Source: Microbacterium sufflavum (lineage in GTDB: Bacteria; Actinomycetota; Actinomycetes; Actinomycetales; Microbacteriaceae). From it: DNA of 64,000 bases. The stretch is taken from the NCBI RefSeq assembly GCF_023101165.1, contig NZ_CP078076.1:1054001-1118000 (forward strand), given 5' to 3'. The notes below the pieces were generated by a model. The model searched no databases and had not been told where the DNA came from. It was given only the letters and a program-made list of their open reading frames with translations. Shown here in pieces: positions 46,447-54,711 of this stretch. A program made the translations under genes and the position numbers. The stretch's first letter is position 1. Each line of letters opens with the position of its first letter.

Positions 46447-47436
46447 TCAGCGCGCGGCATCCCACATCGTGTACGACACCACGCCGGCCGGCAGACCCTC
46501 CAGCGGCGCCACGAGCTCGCTCTCCACACCGACGATCCGGCCCGACTCGACGGAGATGAACGCGGTCTCCACCCGCTCGGGCACCACCAAGGACACCTGC
46601 ACGCCGATCACGTCGCGCCCCAGGCGGTCGGTCGTCTCGCCCCGCACGGTCACGCCCCCTGCCTCGTCGAGCAGCTCCAGCAGCGCCGCGTGCTGGGCGT
46701 CCGTCAGCGTCCAGTACTGCAGCAAGCCGGTGATCGCGGCCAGCAGCTCCCCGGACGACGACGCCGACGTGGCCCCGAATGCACCGAGGGCCGCGTCGAG
46801 CTCGGCGCGCGAGCTTCCGGAGAGTCCGGCGACCGCGGTCGGCAGAGCGAACTCCTCCGGTGACAGGGCCACGGTGTCGATGAGCTCGCCGGGCGCGTAC
46901 GGGCTCGCGGCGATGCCATCCGGACGCTCGCCGTCGGGCCAGTACGGCTCCCCCGCGACGATGGTCGAGACGGTCGGCTGACCGGGACCCCACTCCAGGG
47001 TGATCTCCTGGGGCACGACCTCGACGTGCTCGTCCGCCAGGTCGACGCTCCAGTTCCACGACACCGAGTGCACGACCGGGGCCTGCGCGACCGCGGCGTC
47101 GACCATCAGGGTGCGCTCCGCGTCGGCGAACACCTCCGCCGCGGTACCGGCTGCCGTGTAGTGCAGGGCGGGCGGGGTGAGCGCCACCGCGGGTTGCGTG
47201 GGCACCAGCACCGACACCGCGACGACCGTGGCAGCCGCGACGGCCGCTGTCGCCGTGACCACTCCGGCCCACACCAGGGCCGGGCGGCGGCGGCGCCTCT
47301 GCGGGCGGTAGTCGCCGCGGATGATGCCCTCGCGGATCGCGATCTCGGCCGCGGTGAGGCCGCTGTCGTCGGTCGTCCGCGGCGCCGGGTTCGCCGCACG
47401 GAACAGGCGGTCGAGCTCGGTGTCGGAGATGTTCAT
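46447..47436 (-). CDS. Membrane-anchored putative anti-sigma factor
   Basis: 329 aa; ATG at 47436 overlaps the sigma factor stop by four bases. A short cytoplasmic part (1-75, NISDTELDRLFRAANPAP and a basic PQRRRRRP) leads to one membrane helix (about 78-102). The large outside domain (about 105-329) holds LPxE and WELDEAGG-like beta segments similar to CU044_5270/RskA-type partners. No zinc-binding HxxxCxxC motif is present. Its role is deduced from coupling to the ECF sigma gene and topology; the signal is unknown. Confidence 0.75.
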   Translation of the reverse strand: MNISDTELDRLFRAANPAPRTTDDSGLTAAEIAIREGIIRGDYRPQRRRRRPALVWAGVVTATAAVAAATVVAVSVLVPTQPAVALTPPALHYTAAGTAAEVFADAERTLMVDAAVAQAPVVHSVSWNWSVDLADEHVEVVPQEITLEWGPGQPTVSTIVAGEPYWPDGERPDGIAASPYAPGELIDTVALSPEEFALPTAVAGLSGSSRAELDAALGAFGATSASSSGELLAAITGLLQYWTLTDAQHAALLELLDEAGGVTVRGETTDRLGRDVIGVQVSLVVPERVETAFISVESGRIVGVESELVAPLEGLPAGVVSYTMWDAAR

Positions 47437-48056
47437 CGCGCCCGTCCCGTCTCGAGCTGGGCGCGCAGCTTGGTGCGTGCCCGCGTCAGGGTGGTCCACA
47501 CGGCTCCGGGGCTGGTGTGCAGCGCCTCGGCCACCTCACCGGCGCTGAGCTCGTCCCAGTACGTGAGCACCACGACCTGCCGCTCCCTGGCGCTCAGCGA
47601 CCGGAGGGCGCGCCGCAGCGCCAGTGCCTCCATCGGGTCGAGCGGCTCGGCCGGGTTGCCGAGCCCGCGCGTGAGCGCGTCGATGGCCCTGTCGCGGGAC
47701 CGCGCACGCCGGCTGCGATCGCGCAGCTTGTTGTCGGCGGTGCGCAGGAACCACCGCAATCCCATGGGGCTCGCGGGGTCGAGTTTGCGCCAGGCGATCA
47801 GGAACACCTCGGCCGTGAGCTCCTCGACCTCCTCGGCGTCGTCGATGAAGCACTCCAGGTGGCGGTGGATGCGGGGCCAGTACTGGTCGAACAGCTGTCG
47901 GTACACCACCGCCTTCGTGCCGGCGCCGTCGTGCTCGGCCGCGCGCGACGTCGGCCGAACGCGGCCGGGCGCCACGCGCAGGAAGCCGGCGGCGTCGCCG
48001 GAACCGGGCGCCGCGACAGCGAGCGCGAGCGGGTGCGTGAACGTGAAGCGGAACAT
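47433..48056 (-). CDS. ECF-type RNA polymerase sigma factor
   Basis: 207 aa from an ATG with GGGAGGGG upstream. Sigma region 2 covers about 52-120 (YRQLFDQYWPRIHRHLECF, AEEVEELTAEVFLIAWRKLD, RWFLRTADNKLRDRSRR). Region 4 covers about 145-200 (LRSLSARERQVVVLTYWDELSAGEVAEALHTSPGAVWTTLTRARTKLR; HTH intact). The N-terminal 45 residues are an unusual extension without similarity, and a later start is possible. It is co-translated with the membrane anti-sigma and probably controls genes around it, as ECF factors often do. Confidence 0.9.
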   Translation of the reverse strand: MFRFTFTHPLALAVAAPGSGDAAGFLRVAPGRVRPTSRAAEHDGAGTKAVVYRQLFDQYWPRIHRHLECFIDDAEEVEELTAEVFLIAWRKLDPASPMGLRWFLRTADNKLRDRSRRARSRDRAIDALTRGLGNPAEPLDPMEALALRRALRSLSARERQVVVLTYWDELSAGEVAEALHTSPGAVWTTLTRARTKLRAQLETGRAR

Positions 48057-48105
48057 GCGCCCCTCCCTCACGCCGCGATCCGGTGTGAACAGGGTAGCGG
48101 CATGA

Positions 48106-48561
48106 TCAGAACAGGCAACGGAGGTTCGTGACCGCCCCGACGACGTTCGCCGTGACCCCCGCGCCCGCCGACGCCAGCACCGTGCTCGCGGCATTGCGGG
48201 CCTGGACGGTCCCGGAGGAGCGGGCGTTGGCGATCGAGCGCACGGTGCTGAGGCCGGCGGTGCTGACGATCGAGCAGACGCTGAAGCTCAACCGCGTTCC
48301 GCCGCGGTTCGGCTCCGAGTAGGCGCAGTACTGTCCGGTCGCACAGCTGCCCACGGCCCGCTGGTATGGCGACGGGACGGTGAGTTGCATGCCGAGATCG
48401 GGCCACTCCGCGGTGTGCGCGTCCACGGCGACGCCCCCGGGGACGTGCTCGAGCGCGTAGACGACATCCGGGTGGAGACTCTCGTCGGCGTGGGCGGGGG
48501 CGAGCGATCCCCCCACGAGCAGCGCCGTCGCGGCGAGGGTGACAAGGAGCTTCGTCTTCAT
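48106..48561 (-). CDS. Second small secreted I36-like protein
   Basis: 151 aa from ATG at 48561. The signal peptide (KTKLLVTLAATALLVGGSLAPAHA, cut after AHA near residue 25) is followed by a mature part with CATGQYCAYSEPNRGGTRLSFSVC, which resembles the first half of I36-type domains. The C-terminus is Ala/Val-rich and ends in Cys-Leu-Phe. Its stop lies 49 bases before the sigma factor start, and AAGGAAC lies 99 bases upstream of its ATG. The frame is open upstream, but only this ATG gives a signal peptide. Function unknown. Confidence 0.7.
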   Translation of the reverse strand: MKTKLLVTLAATALLVGGSLAPAHADESLHPDVVYALEHVPGGVAVDAHTAEWPDLGMQLTVPSPYQRAVGSCATGQYCAYSEPNRGGTRLSFSVCSIVSTAGLSTVRSIANARSSGTVQARNAASTVLASAGAGVTANVVGAVTNLRCLF

Positions 48562-48696
48562 GCGGACCGTCCGGGTGTGGAGGAAGGGGTGTGTCCCTCC
48601 AATCTCGGGTGTCGCCGCCGTCCCCGTCGACCGCCGACCGCGCCTTGCCGCTCCGGGGAGTTCCTTGCACACTTCTTTCCGGCCGCGACCCCCCCG

Positions 48697-49875
48697 TCAG
48701 CTGAACAGGATGAGGACGTACACGGCGAAGGTCGCGAGGTGTGCGGCGCCGTGCATCGCCGTCACGCGCTTCGCGGAGAAGGTCGTGACCGACAGCAGCA
48801 GCGTGACGCCGAGCATCAGCAGGTTCGCGGGCGACTCGGCCAGCACCACCGTCTGCCCCGTGAGCATGCCGATCACCAGCACCGCGGGGATCGTGAGCCC
48901 CACGGTCGACACGAGCGCGCCGTGGCACAGATTCGTGACGCGTTGCGCCTCACCGTTCAGCGCGGCGCGCACGGCCGTGATCGACTCGGGCAGGAACACG
49001 ATGCCCGCGATGAGGAGCCCCGCGAGGGCCACGGGCGCCCCGACCCTGGCGAGACCGTCGTCGAGCAGCGCGGCCATGTCGTGCGACAGCAGCACGATCG
49101 GCACCACCGTGACCACGAGCAGGATCAGGCGCGTCACGACCTCGGTGCGATGCGCGGCGAGCACCTGCCGGATGCCGGGGCGCGGCTCCTCCGTACGAGC
49201 CGCTGTCCGCCGTCGCTCGTCGACCTCCGTGAAGTCCTCCGCCTGCGCGCCCATCTGCCGGAACAGGAAGAACGCGTACAGCGCGAGGGTCAGCACGATG
49301 ATCGGGATCTCCTGCCCCACCGTGTACGCGCCGTCGTCGCCGATGAGCCCGGGCAGAGCGATCCCGAGCGCCACGAGCACCACCAGCATCGCCAGGTACG
49401 ACGACGTGCCGGTGCCGTTGTGCGCCATCCCGCGGTGACGCAGCCCGCCCAGCAGCAGCGCGAGCCCGATCACCAGGTTCAGGATGATCATCGACACGGC
49501 CATCACCGAGTCGCGGGCGATCGTGGCGTGCTCGCCGGGACCGAGCATGACCGCGGAGATCAGGATCACCTCGATCAGCACGATCGACAGGGTGAGCACG
49601 AGCGAGCCATAGGGGTCGCCCAGGCGGTGCGCGAGGGCCTCCGCCTGCTTCACCACGCCGAACGCGCACACCAGGATCACCGCGACGATGCCCACGAGCG
49701 CGATCACCAGCAGCGGACCAGGCACGGGTGGTGCGAGCAACGGGTGGGCGAGCAGCAGCGCCCCGAACGCACCCCAGCCGAGCACCACGCGGACCACATC
49801 GACGGGGGTGACCAGCTGCCTGATCGACGGTCGGCTCATGGTCGGCTCCTCGCCGGTCGGCCTCTCCCTGGACAT
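48697..49875 (-). CDS. ChaA-type cation/proton antiporter
   Basis: 392-aa polytopic membrane protein with about eleven hydrophobic segments, in the calcium:cation antiporter (CaCA) superfamily. The two repeat motifs are SIVLIEVILISAVML and GIVFLPESITAVRAAL, each with the conserved Glu. It exchanges Ca2+, Na+ or K+ for protons across the cell membrane. A charged loop (about 215-245, EDFTEVDERRRTAARTEE) divides the halves. Two starts are possible: ATG 49875 with GAGGGAG, or ATG 49839 with GAGGAG; the first is given. Confidence 0.87.
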   Translation of the reverse strand: MSRERPTGEEPTMSRPSIRQLVTPVDVVRVVLGWGAFGALLLAHPLLAPPVPGPLLVIALVGIVAVILVCAFGVVKQAEALAHRLGDPYGSLVLTLSIVLIEVILISAVMLGPGEHATIARDSVMAVSMIILNLVIGLALLLGGLRHRGMAHNGTGTSSYLAMLVVLVALGIALPGLIGDDGAYTVGQEIPIIVLTLALYAFFLFRQMGAQAEDFTEVDERRRTAARTEEPRPGIRQVLAAHRTEVVTRLILLVVTVVPIVLLSHDMAALLDDGLARVGAPVALAGLLIAGIVFLPESITAVRAALNGEAQRVTNLCHGALVSTVGLTIPAVLVIGMLTGQTVVLAESPANLLMLGVTLLLSVTTFSAKRVTAMHGAAHLATFAVYVLILFS

Positions 49876-50021
49876 GACGACTCCCTCATGAGTCAGTCGT
49901 CGTGTGCGGGTACTGCTCCCTCGTCCGCCGCCCCGGTGACCGGGGACACTCCCAGGGTAGCGGCGGAACCGCAACAGCACCTGTGCACGCGCGACCCACC
50001 GACGCGGCGGCCGTCGATCGG

Positions 50022-50951
50022 TCAGACGGTGATGCGCGGACGCCGCGGGATCCAGCAGGCCACGCGGTCGCGGTAGGCGCGGAAGTCGGCACCGAACCGC
50101 TCCTCCAGGTCGGCTTCCTCCAGTGGTCGCACGAGCGCGTTCCACACCAGCGACCCGCACAGGGCGTACAGCACCACGAGCCACGAGCCCGCCATCAGGC
50201 CGACCGCCATGCCCTGCGCGATGCCGCCGACCGCCATCGGGTTGCGCACGAAGCGGTAGGGACCGGCGACCACCAGCCGCCGGGGCATCGCCGAGGGCAG
50301 AGGTGTGCCCTCGCCCTGCACCGACATGGAGGCGGCCGACCACATCGACAGCGCGAACGCGAGCGCGAACAGCACCGCACCGGCGATGCGCACGGCCACG
50401 GGGAACGGCACGTGCAGCCCCCACCGGTGCTCGGCGACGACGATCACGGCGGGCAGGGCCACCAGGAACACGGCGGAGAACACGAGGATCTGCACGGCCG
50501 TGCGGGACAGATGCGCCACGGGCCGGGCGGTCGCCGCGAGCCGGAACCGGAACGGCCCCCGCAGCAGCCACTCGGACGGAACCCGGCCGGTGAGCACGAG
50601 CACGGCGGCGCCGATCGACCCCAGCGCCGCGGCCGCCATGAGCAGCGCGCCCCATCCGGCCGCGCCCGTGACGGTGGCGTACAGCGCCATGCCGGCCGCG
50701 ACCAGGGTCGTCCAGCCGGTGGTCGACCACACCGCGGCGCGCAGTCCCGCTGCCGCGAGGGCCGACCCGAGCACGAACAGCGGGATGTCGAGCAGCGCGA
50801 CGAGCGGCGCGTCGAGAGAGCCGAGGGTCGCGGTGCGGATGCCGGGCGACACGAACACCGCGATCCACCACGCGGCGCCGGCGAGGGCCTGCGCTCCGAA
50901 GAACAGACGACCCCAGGAGCGCGGCGACATCCGGCGCCACAACTCCCCCAT
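50022..50951 (-). CDS. Isoprenylcysteine/phospholipid methyltransferase-like membrane protein
   Basis: 309 aa. The C-terminal third has the ICMT/PEMT-type methyltransferase signature: GPYRFVRNPMAVGGIAQGMAVGL (about 215-240) and the later EEADLEERFGADFRAYRDRVACWIPR. The N-terminal two thirds carry about seven hydrophobic segments. It probably methylates a lipid or small hydrophobic molecule; the substrate is unknown. TAGACT (50958-50963) ends six bases before the ATG, so the mRNA is likely leaderless. Confidence 0.85.
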   Translation of the reverse strand: MGELWRRMSPRSWGRLFFGAQALAGAAWWIAVFVSPGIRTATLGSLDAPLVALLDIPLFVLGSALAAAGLRAAVWSTTGWTTLVAAGMALYATVTGAAGWGALLMAAAALGSIGAAVLVLTGRVPSEWLLRGPFRFRLAATARPVAHLSRTAVQILVFSAVFLVALPAVIVVAEHRWGLHVPFPVAVRIAGAVLFALAFALSMWSAASMSVQGEGTPLPSAMPRRLVVAGPYRFVRNPMAVGGIAQGMAVGLMAGSWLVVLYALCGSLVWNALVRPLEEADLEERFGADFRAYRDRVACWIPRRPRITV

Positions 50952-50996
50952 GCGGTCAGTCTAGGTCAGGCCGCGGCTCCCGCCGGCGGTGTCGCG

Positions 50997-51800
50997 TCAG
51001 CTCTGCGGGGCGTCGTTCCACGACCAGATGTCGTCGCCGCGCAGCACCGCGTCGGCCCCGCCGTCGCAGTAGATCGTCTGACCGGCCATGTGCGTGTTCG
51101 CCGGGCTGGTCAGCCACACCAGCAGTTCTGCGATGGACGACGCCGGCTGGTGGTAGTTGAGCGGCATCGGCACGGCGGCGTCCACCTGCGCCAGGCCCTC
51201 GGGCGACCCGAGCAGACCGGCGGTCATGGCGGTGATCACGGTGCCGGGGGCGACGGCGTTGAGGGGGATGCCGGCTCCGGCCCACGCGGGCGTCACCGAC
51301 TCGCGGCGCACCCACCGCGACACCGCGCGCTTGCTCGACGAGTAGTTGAGGAACCCGCCCTCGGGGGTCGCGGCGAGCCGGTCGCCGATCTCCAGCGCGC
51401 GGGCCTCGTCACCAGCCAGGGCGGCGTCGACGAGCTCGGCGGACACCGGCTGCAGCGACGCCATCGACGACACCACGGCCGCACGCGGAGTGTCGGCCAG
51501 GCTGAGCGTGGGGCGCAGGGCCTCCAGGAACTCGGTCACGCCGAAGAAGTTGATCGCCATGGTCTTCGCGATGGGGGCGGCGATGCCGGCGCACGCGATC
51601 ACGGCGTCGATGCTGCCGTCCGCGGCTTCGATCGCGGCTTCCGCGGCGGCGATGCGGCCGTCGTGCGTGGAGAGGTCGCCCGCCACTTCGGCGCCGGCGA
51701 GGTCCACACCGATGACGGTGTGCCCCTGGGCGCGCAGCAGCGAGGTGGTGGCGGCTCCGATTCCGGATGCCGAGCCGGTGACGACGTAGGTGCGGGTCAT
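50997..51800 (-). CDS. Short-chain dehydrogenase/reductase
   Basis: 267-aa SDR. The nucleotide-binding TGSASGIGAA is at residues 9-18; Asp in GVDLAG suggests NAD preference. The catalytic Ser is in VVSSMAS and the YxxxK motif in FLNYSSSKRAVSRW. C-terminal CDGGADAVLRGDD is typical of hydroxysteroid dehydrogenase-like members. The ATG has a good site (GGAGGAATC). It overlaps the MarR gene by four bases and is its most likely target. Confidence 0.92.
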   Translation of the reverse strand: MTRTYVVTGSASGIGAATTSLLRAQGHTVIGVDLAGAEVAGDLSTHDGRIAAAEAAIEAADGSIDAVIACAGIAAPIAKTMAINFFGVTEFLEALRPTLSLADTPRAAVVSSMASLQPVSAELVDAALAGDEARALEIGDRLAATPEGGFLNYSSSKRAVSRWVRRESVTPAWAGAGIPLNAVAPGTVITAMTAGLLGSPEGLAQVDAAVPMPLNYHQPASSIAELLVWLTSPANTHMAGQTIYCDGGADAVLRGDDIWSWNDAPQS

Positions 51801-52270
51801 GATGATTCCTCCTGGATGGACGGTGCCGACGGCGTGCCGGCGAGGGCGAAGACGAAGCGCGTGAGCTGGTGCCGGAACGCGGAGATCTCGTCCGCGTCCC
51901 AGCCGGCGAGGGCGTCTGCCACCAGGCGGTGACCGGCGTCGACCAGGCGTGCGTAGGCCTGCTCGCCGGCGGGTGCGAGGCGCACCTCGACCGTGCGACC
52001 GGTGCGGATCGGGTCGACCACGCCCTGCGCGGCCATGCGGGCGACGAGCTTCGACGTGGTCGGGCGCGACATCGAGGCGTGCTCGGCGAGGGCACCGAAC
52101 CCCAGCGCTCCCCCGTGCAGCCCGAGCAGGTACACCGCGCGGATGGCGGTGGGGTCGAGGGCGACGCCGACGCTCTCGGCCACCTGGGCCTGCACGTCGC
52201 TCTCGCTCCACGCCGACACCACGTTCACGAGGGCGACGTGGATGTCGGCGATGCTCTGGGCGTTCGCCAT
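51797..52270 (-). CDS. MarR family transcriptional regulator
   Basis: 157 aa winged-helix regulator. The recognition helix region is GFGALAEHASMSRPTTSKLVARMAAQGVV (about 57-85), and the wing has DPIRTGRTVEVRLAPAGEQAY. It likely represses its own operon with the SDR gene until a ligand binds. The promoter immediately upstream has -10 TAGACT six bases before the ATG and a TTGC/GCAA palindrome over the -35. It is translationally coupled to the SDR gene. Confidence 0.92.
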   Translation of the reverse strand: MANAQSIADIHVALVNVVSAWSESDVQAQVAESVGVALDPTAIRAVYLLGLHGGALGFGALAEHASMSRPTTSKLVARMAAQGVVDPIRTGRTVEVRLAPAGEQAYARLVDAGHRLVADALAGWDADEISAFRHQLTRFVFALAGTPSAPSIQEESS

Positions 52271-52276
52271 GCCCTC

Positions 52277-52305
52277 AGTCTACGCCTTTTGTTGCTTGAG
52301 GCAAC
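52277..52305 (-). promoter_or_regulatory. MarR promoter with overlapping palindromic operator
   Basis: On the minus strand TTGCCT (-35), 16 bases, TAGACT (-10, 52277-52282) end six bases before the marR ATG, predicting a leaderless transcript. The -35 is part of GTTGC-CTCAA-GCAAC (52291-52305), a perfect 5-bp inverted repeat with a 5-base centre, a shape typical of MarR operators. It lies inside the 3' end of the upstream gene. Confidence 0.6.
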
Positions 52306-52627
52306 TGTTCTCCGTCACGTACCCGGTCGAGCCCGAGTCGTCCACCAGCACATACGGCACCACATCAGCGGAGATCCCGCGTCCACGACGCCAGTGCCGC
52401 TCCCGGCCGTCGCCGTACTCCAGCACGATCGCGCTCGGCACAGCACCGGCGGGAGCCACCACGTAGGAGCTGCCGCCGAGACCCGACGACCGCAGTTGCA
52501 CCACGATCCCGCCGTCGTTCGGTCGCGGAGGTGTCGTGTGCAGATCCATCGGGGTCACCGGCAGTGCGTACTCGCCGCGCACCTGCAGCACCGCTGCGCC
52601 GGCGGCGCGCGGGCCCAGCGGCCTCAC
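52280..52627 (-). CDS. Hypothetical protein
   Basis: 115 aa from GTG at 52627, which overlaps the stop of the preceding gene by four bases (GTGA). No known family. It looks beta-rich (GGIVVQLRSSGLGGSSYVVAP, AIVLEYGDGRERHW), with no membrane helix or signal peptide and a single Cys. The coupling to the 88-aa gene suggests the two products act together. The last codons overlap the marR promoter. Confidence 0.6.
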   Translation of the reverse strand: MRPLGPRAAGAAVLQVRGEYALPVTPMDLHTTPPRPNDGGIVVQLRSSGLGGSSYVVAPAGAVPSAIVLEYGDGRERHWRRGRGISADVVPYVLVDDSGSTGYVTENSCLKQQKA

Positions 52628-52890
52628 TCCGCCGCTCCGATGCGCGCAGCCCAGGCGGCCGTGTCCCGCACGCCACGGGCGTCGAGGTAGGCGCGCACCG
52701 TGTCGCGCACGAGCCGGATCTCAGCCTCGTTGCCCATCGCGGCCTGCATCGTGCCGACGTCCGGGGTCGGCTTGCCGTCGATGCGCTCGAGCGCCTCCCA
52801 CACGATGTCCTCGCGGGCGCGGCGTCCCAGAGCGTGCGGCATCGAGGTGAAGCGGATGCCGGGCCGGGCGGCGGGTCGTGACTCTTTCAT
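52624..52890 (-). CDS. Hypothetical protein, first gene of a two-gene unit
   Basis: 88 aa; ATG at 52890 has GAGAGAGGAA about seven bases upstream, while the longer upstream frame lacks support. The basic N-terminus (KESRPAARPGIRF) is followed by helical stretches (ALGRRAREDIVWEALERIDG, EAEIRLVRDTVRAYLDARG). I recognise no family. A palindrome-containing promoter lies about 185 bases upstream. The 240-base gap 52891-53130 holds that promoter and a GC-rich leader with no other gene. Confidence 0.65.
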   Translation of the reverse strand: MKESRPAARPGIRFTSMPHALGRRAREDIVWEALERIDGKPTPDVGTMQAAMGNEAEIRLVRDTVRAYLDARGVRDTAAWAARIGAAE

Positions 52891-53073
52891 GCGTGTTCCT
52901 CTCTCGTCCGGAGGGCAGGCTCGCGCGGAGGGGCCGGCGGCCCCTGGCGGCGCGCACGCCGGAGCGGGGGTCTCGCCCCCTGTGCGGTCGTGCGGTTCTG
53001 CGGCCCGCGGTGCTCCCCTGATCACCGTCGAGTGCGGCGCGGGAGCCTCGGTCTGGCCGTCCGGTTCCCTCCG

Positions 53074-53108
53074 ACCGTAGCACGTTGTTTTGAGTCATTC
53101 AAAACAAC
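53074..53108 (-). promoter_or_regulatory. Promoter overlapped by a perfect 10-bp inverted repeat
   Basis: GTTGTTTTGA (53084-53093), five bases, TCAAAACAAC (53099-53108) form a perfect AT-rich palindrome in GC-rich surroundings. On the minus strand it covers -35 TTGAAT (53097-53102) and most of the 17-base spacer before -10 TACGGT (53074-53079). A repressor bound here would block the two hypothetical genes downstream. The regulator is not identified. Confidence 0.6.
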
Positions 53109-53130
53109 CTATACCGAGCGATGTGTCGTC

Positions 53131-54645
53131 TCAGGCGCTTCCGGACAACACCCGAGCGACGTACACCGCCGACGCACGCGACGCCCCGAGCGCCAGCACC
53201 GCCCGACCCGCGCGCACATCACCCTCTGCGGGCCACCCCGCGTACACGACCACGGCGTCGGGGCGCAAGGCGAGCACCGCCTCCTGCACGGCCGCCTCGA
53301 ACGGACTGCTCTGCGGCTGATTCACCAGCAGCACCACCTCCTCCGTCCGGTCCGCGGCGACCGCGGCCGCCCGTGCGGCAGCCGCCGTCGCATCGAGTCC
53401 GGCGAGCGATACGCGCTCCACCGGCATCCGCTCGCGCAGCGCCACGGTGAAGAAGTCCGACGCCTCCCCCACCGCGACACTGCGCTTCGTGCGGGCGTCG
53501 ACCACCGTGGCCGACGCACTGCCGAGGCGCACATCACCGACCACCGTGGCCGCGCGGGCGACGAGGTCTGCGCCCTCGAAGGCCGCCGGGCGCTCGGCGT
53601 CGTCCCCGTGGTCGCGGCGCCAGGCCGAGAGCTCGGCGAGCCGCGCCGCCGCCTCCTCCGCGCGCGCGACAGGCAACGCGCCCGACCGCAGCGCCTCGTA
53701 CACGGCGTGCAGCACCTCCTCGAACTCGACCTGGTCGGTGCGCTCGCCGCCGACCTGCGGGTTGAGGGCGGGGTTGCCGATGCACACGAGGTCTGCGCCC
53801 GCGGCGAGGGCCCCGACCGCGCCGGGCCCCGAGCCGACCGTGCCGCGGATCGCCGCCATGTCGACCGCGTCGGTGATGAGCACCCCGTCGAAGCCCAGGT
53901 CGCGGGCCAGGCGCAGGCTCGTCGGGTTGAGGGTCGCCGGTGCGTCGCCGAGCGCGGGCACGCGGATGTGCGCCGTCATGAGGGTCTTCGCGCCCGCCTC
54001 GATCGCGGCGCGGAACGGCGGCAGATGCACGGCGTGCAGCTGTTCGAGCGTCACATCGGCGGTCGCCGGCGCCAGGTGCGAGTCGGTGACGGTGTCGCCG
54101 TGACCGGGGAAGTGCTTGGGGCACGCGGCGACCCCGGCGGACTGGATCCCCCGGACGGCCGCGGCGGCATGGCGGGCGACGACGTCGGGGTCGGCGCCGA
54201 ACGAGCGGACGCCGATCACGGGGTTGCGCGGGTCGGCGTTGACGTCGACGGTCGGCGCCAGGTCGACGTCGATGCCCGCGGAGGCCACGAGCCGCCCGGT
54301 CCAGGCGGCGACGCGCTCGGTGAGGTCGATGTCGTCGAGGCGGCCGAGCACCGCGTTGCCGGGCGTCGATGAGCCCGCGGCCGCTTCCAGGCGCGTGACG
54401 ATGCCGCCCTCCTCGTCCACGCCGATCAGCGCTTCGGGGTGTCGTCCGTGGATCTCCGCCGAGAGCGCGCGCGGCTGATCCGGGTCGGCGGGATCGAGGT
54501 TCTGCGCGAAGTACACGACGCCGGCGAGACCGTGGTCGAGCGCTCGCCGGAGCCAGTCGGGGGCGGTGTGTCCGGCGAATCCGGGCCACAGCAGGCTGTG
54601 GGCGAGGCGGCTCAGGGCGGGGTCGCGCAGCGCGGGCATGAGCAT
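53131..54645 (-). CDS. Glycoside hydrolase family 3 beta-N-acetylhexosaminidase (NagZ-like)
   Basis: 504 aa. The catalytic TIM barrel contains the NagZ signature KHFPGHGDTVTDSHLAPA with the catalytic His, and the nucleophile Asp in FDGVLITDAVDM. EEGGIVTRL is also typical of the substrate pocket. A second alpha/beta domain follows (about 345-504). No signal peptide, so a cytoplasmic role in cutting GlcNAc-containing wall fragments is likely. An ATG six bases further in is also possible. A clear promoter lies just upstream, and the DgaE-like gene precedes it on the same strand. Confidence 0.9.
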   Translation of the reverse strand: MLMPALRDPALSRLAHSLLWPGFAGHTAPDWLRRALDHGLAGVVYFAQNLDPADPDQPRALSAEIHGRHPEALIGVDEEGGIVTRLEAAAGSSTPGNAVLGRLDDIDLTERVAAWTGRLVASAGIDVDLAPTVDVNADPRNPVIGVRSFGADPDVVARHAAAAVRGIQSAGVAACPKHFPGHGDTVTDSHLAPATADVTLEQLHAVHLPPFRAAIEAGAKTLMTAHIRVPALGDAPATLNPTSLRLARDLGFDGVLITDAVDMAAIRGTVGSGPGAVGALAAGADLVCIGNPALNPQVGGERTDQVEFEEVLHAVYEALRSGALPVARAEEAAARLAELSAWRRDHGDDAERPAAFEGADLVARAATVVGDVRLGSASATVVDARTKRSVAVGEASDFFTVALRERMPVERVSLAGLDATAAAARAAAVAADRTEEVVLLVNQPQSSPFEAAVQEAVLALRPDAVVVYAGWPAEGDVRAGRAVLALGASRASAVYVARVLSGSA

Positions 54646-54675
54646 CTCTCGGTCGAGGGCGGCCTGTTCACGACG

Positions 54676-54704
54676 AAACTAAACTACGAACGCACGACCG
54701 TCAA
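54676..54704 (-). promoter_or_regulatory. Predicted promoter of the GH3 gene
   Basis: On the minus strand -35 TTGACG (54699-54704), a 17-base spacer and -10 TAGTTT (54676-54681) end 30 bases before the ATG. TAGTT is directly repeated over the -10, which could be an operator half-site. This lets the GH3 gene be expressed apart from the gene upstream. Confidence 0.55.
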
Positions 54705-54711
54705 TGAAAAT

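Noticed and set aside
52280..52890. Two small coupled genes considered as a toxin-antitoxin pair.
   Set aside because: Neither product shows a known toxin or antitoxin fold, and sizes and overlap alone are not enough.
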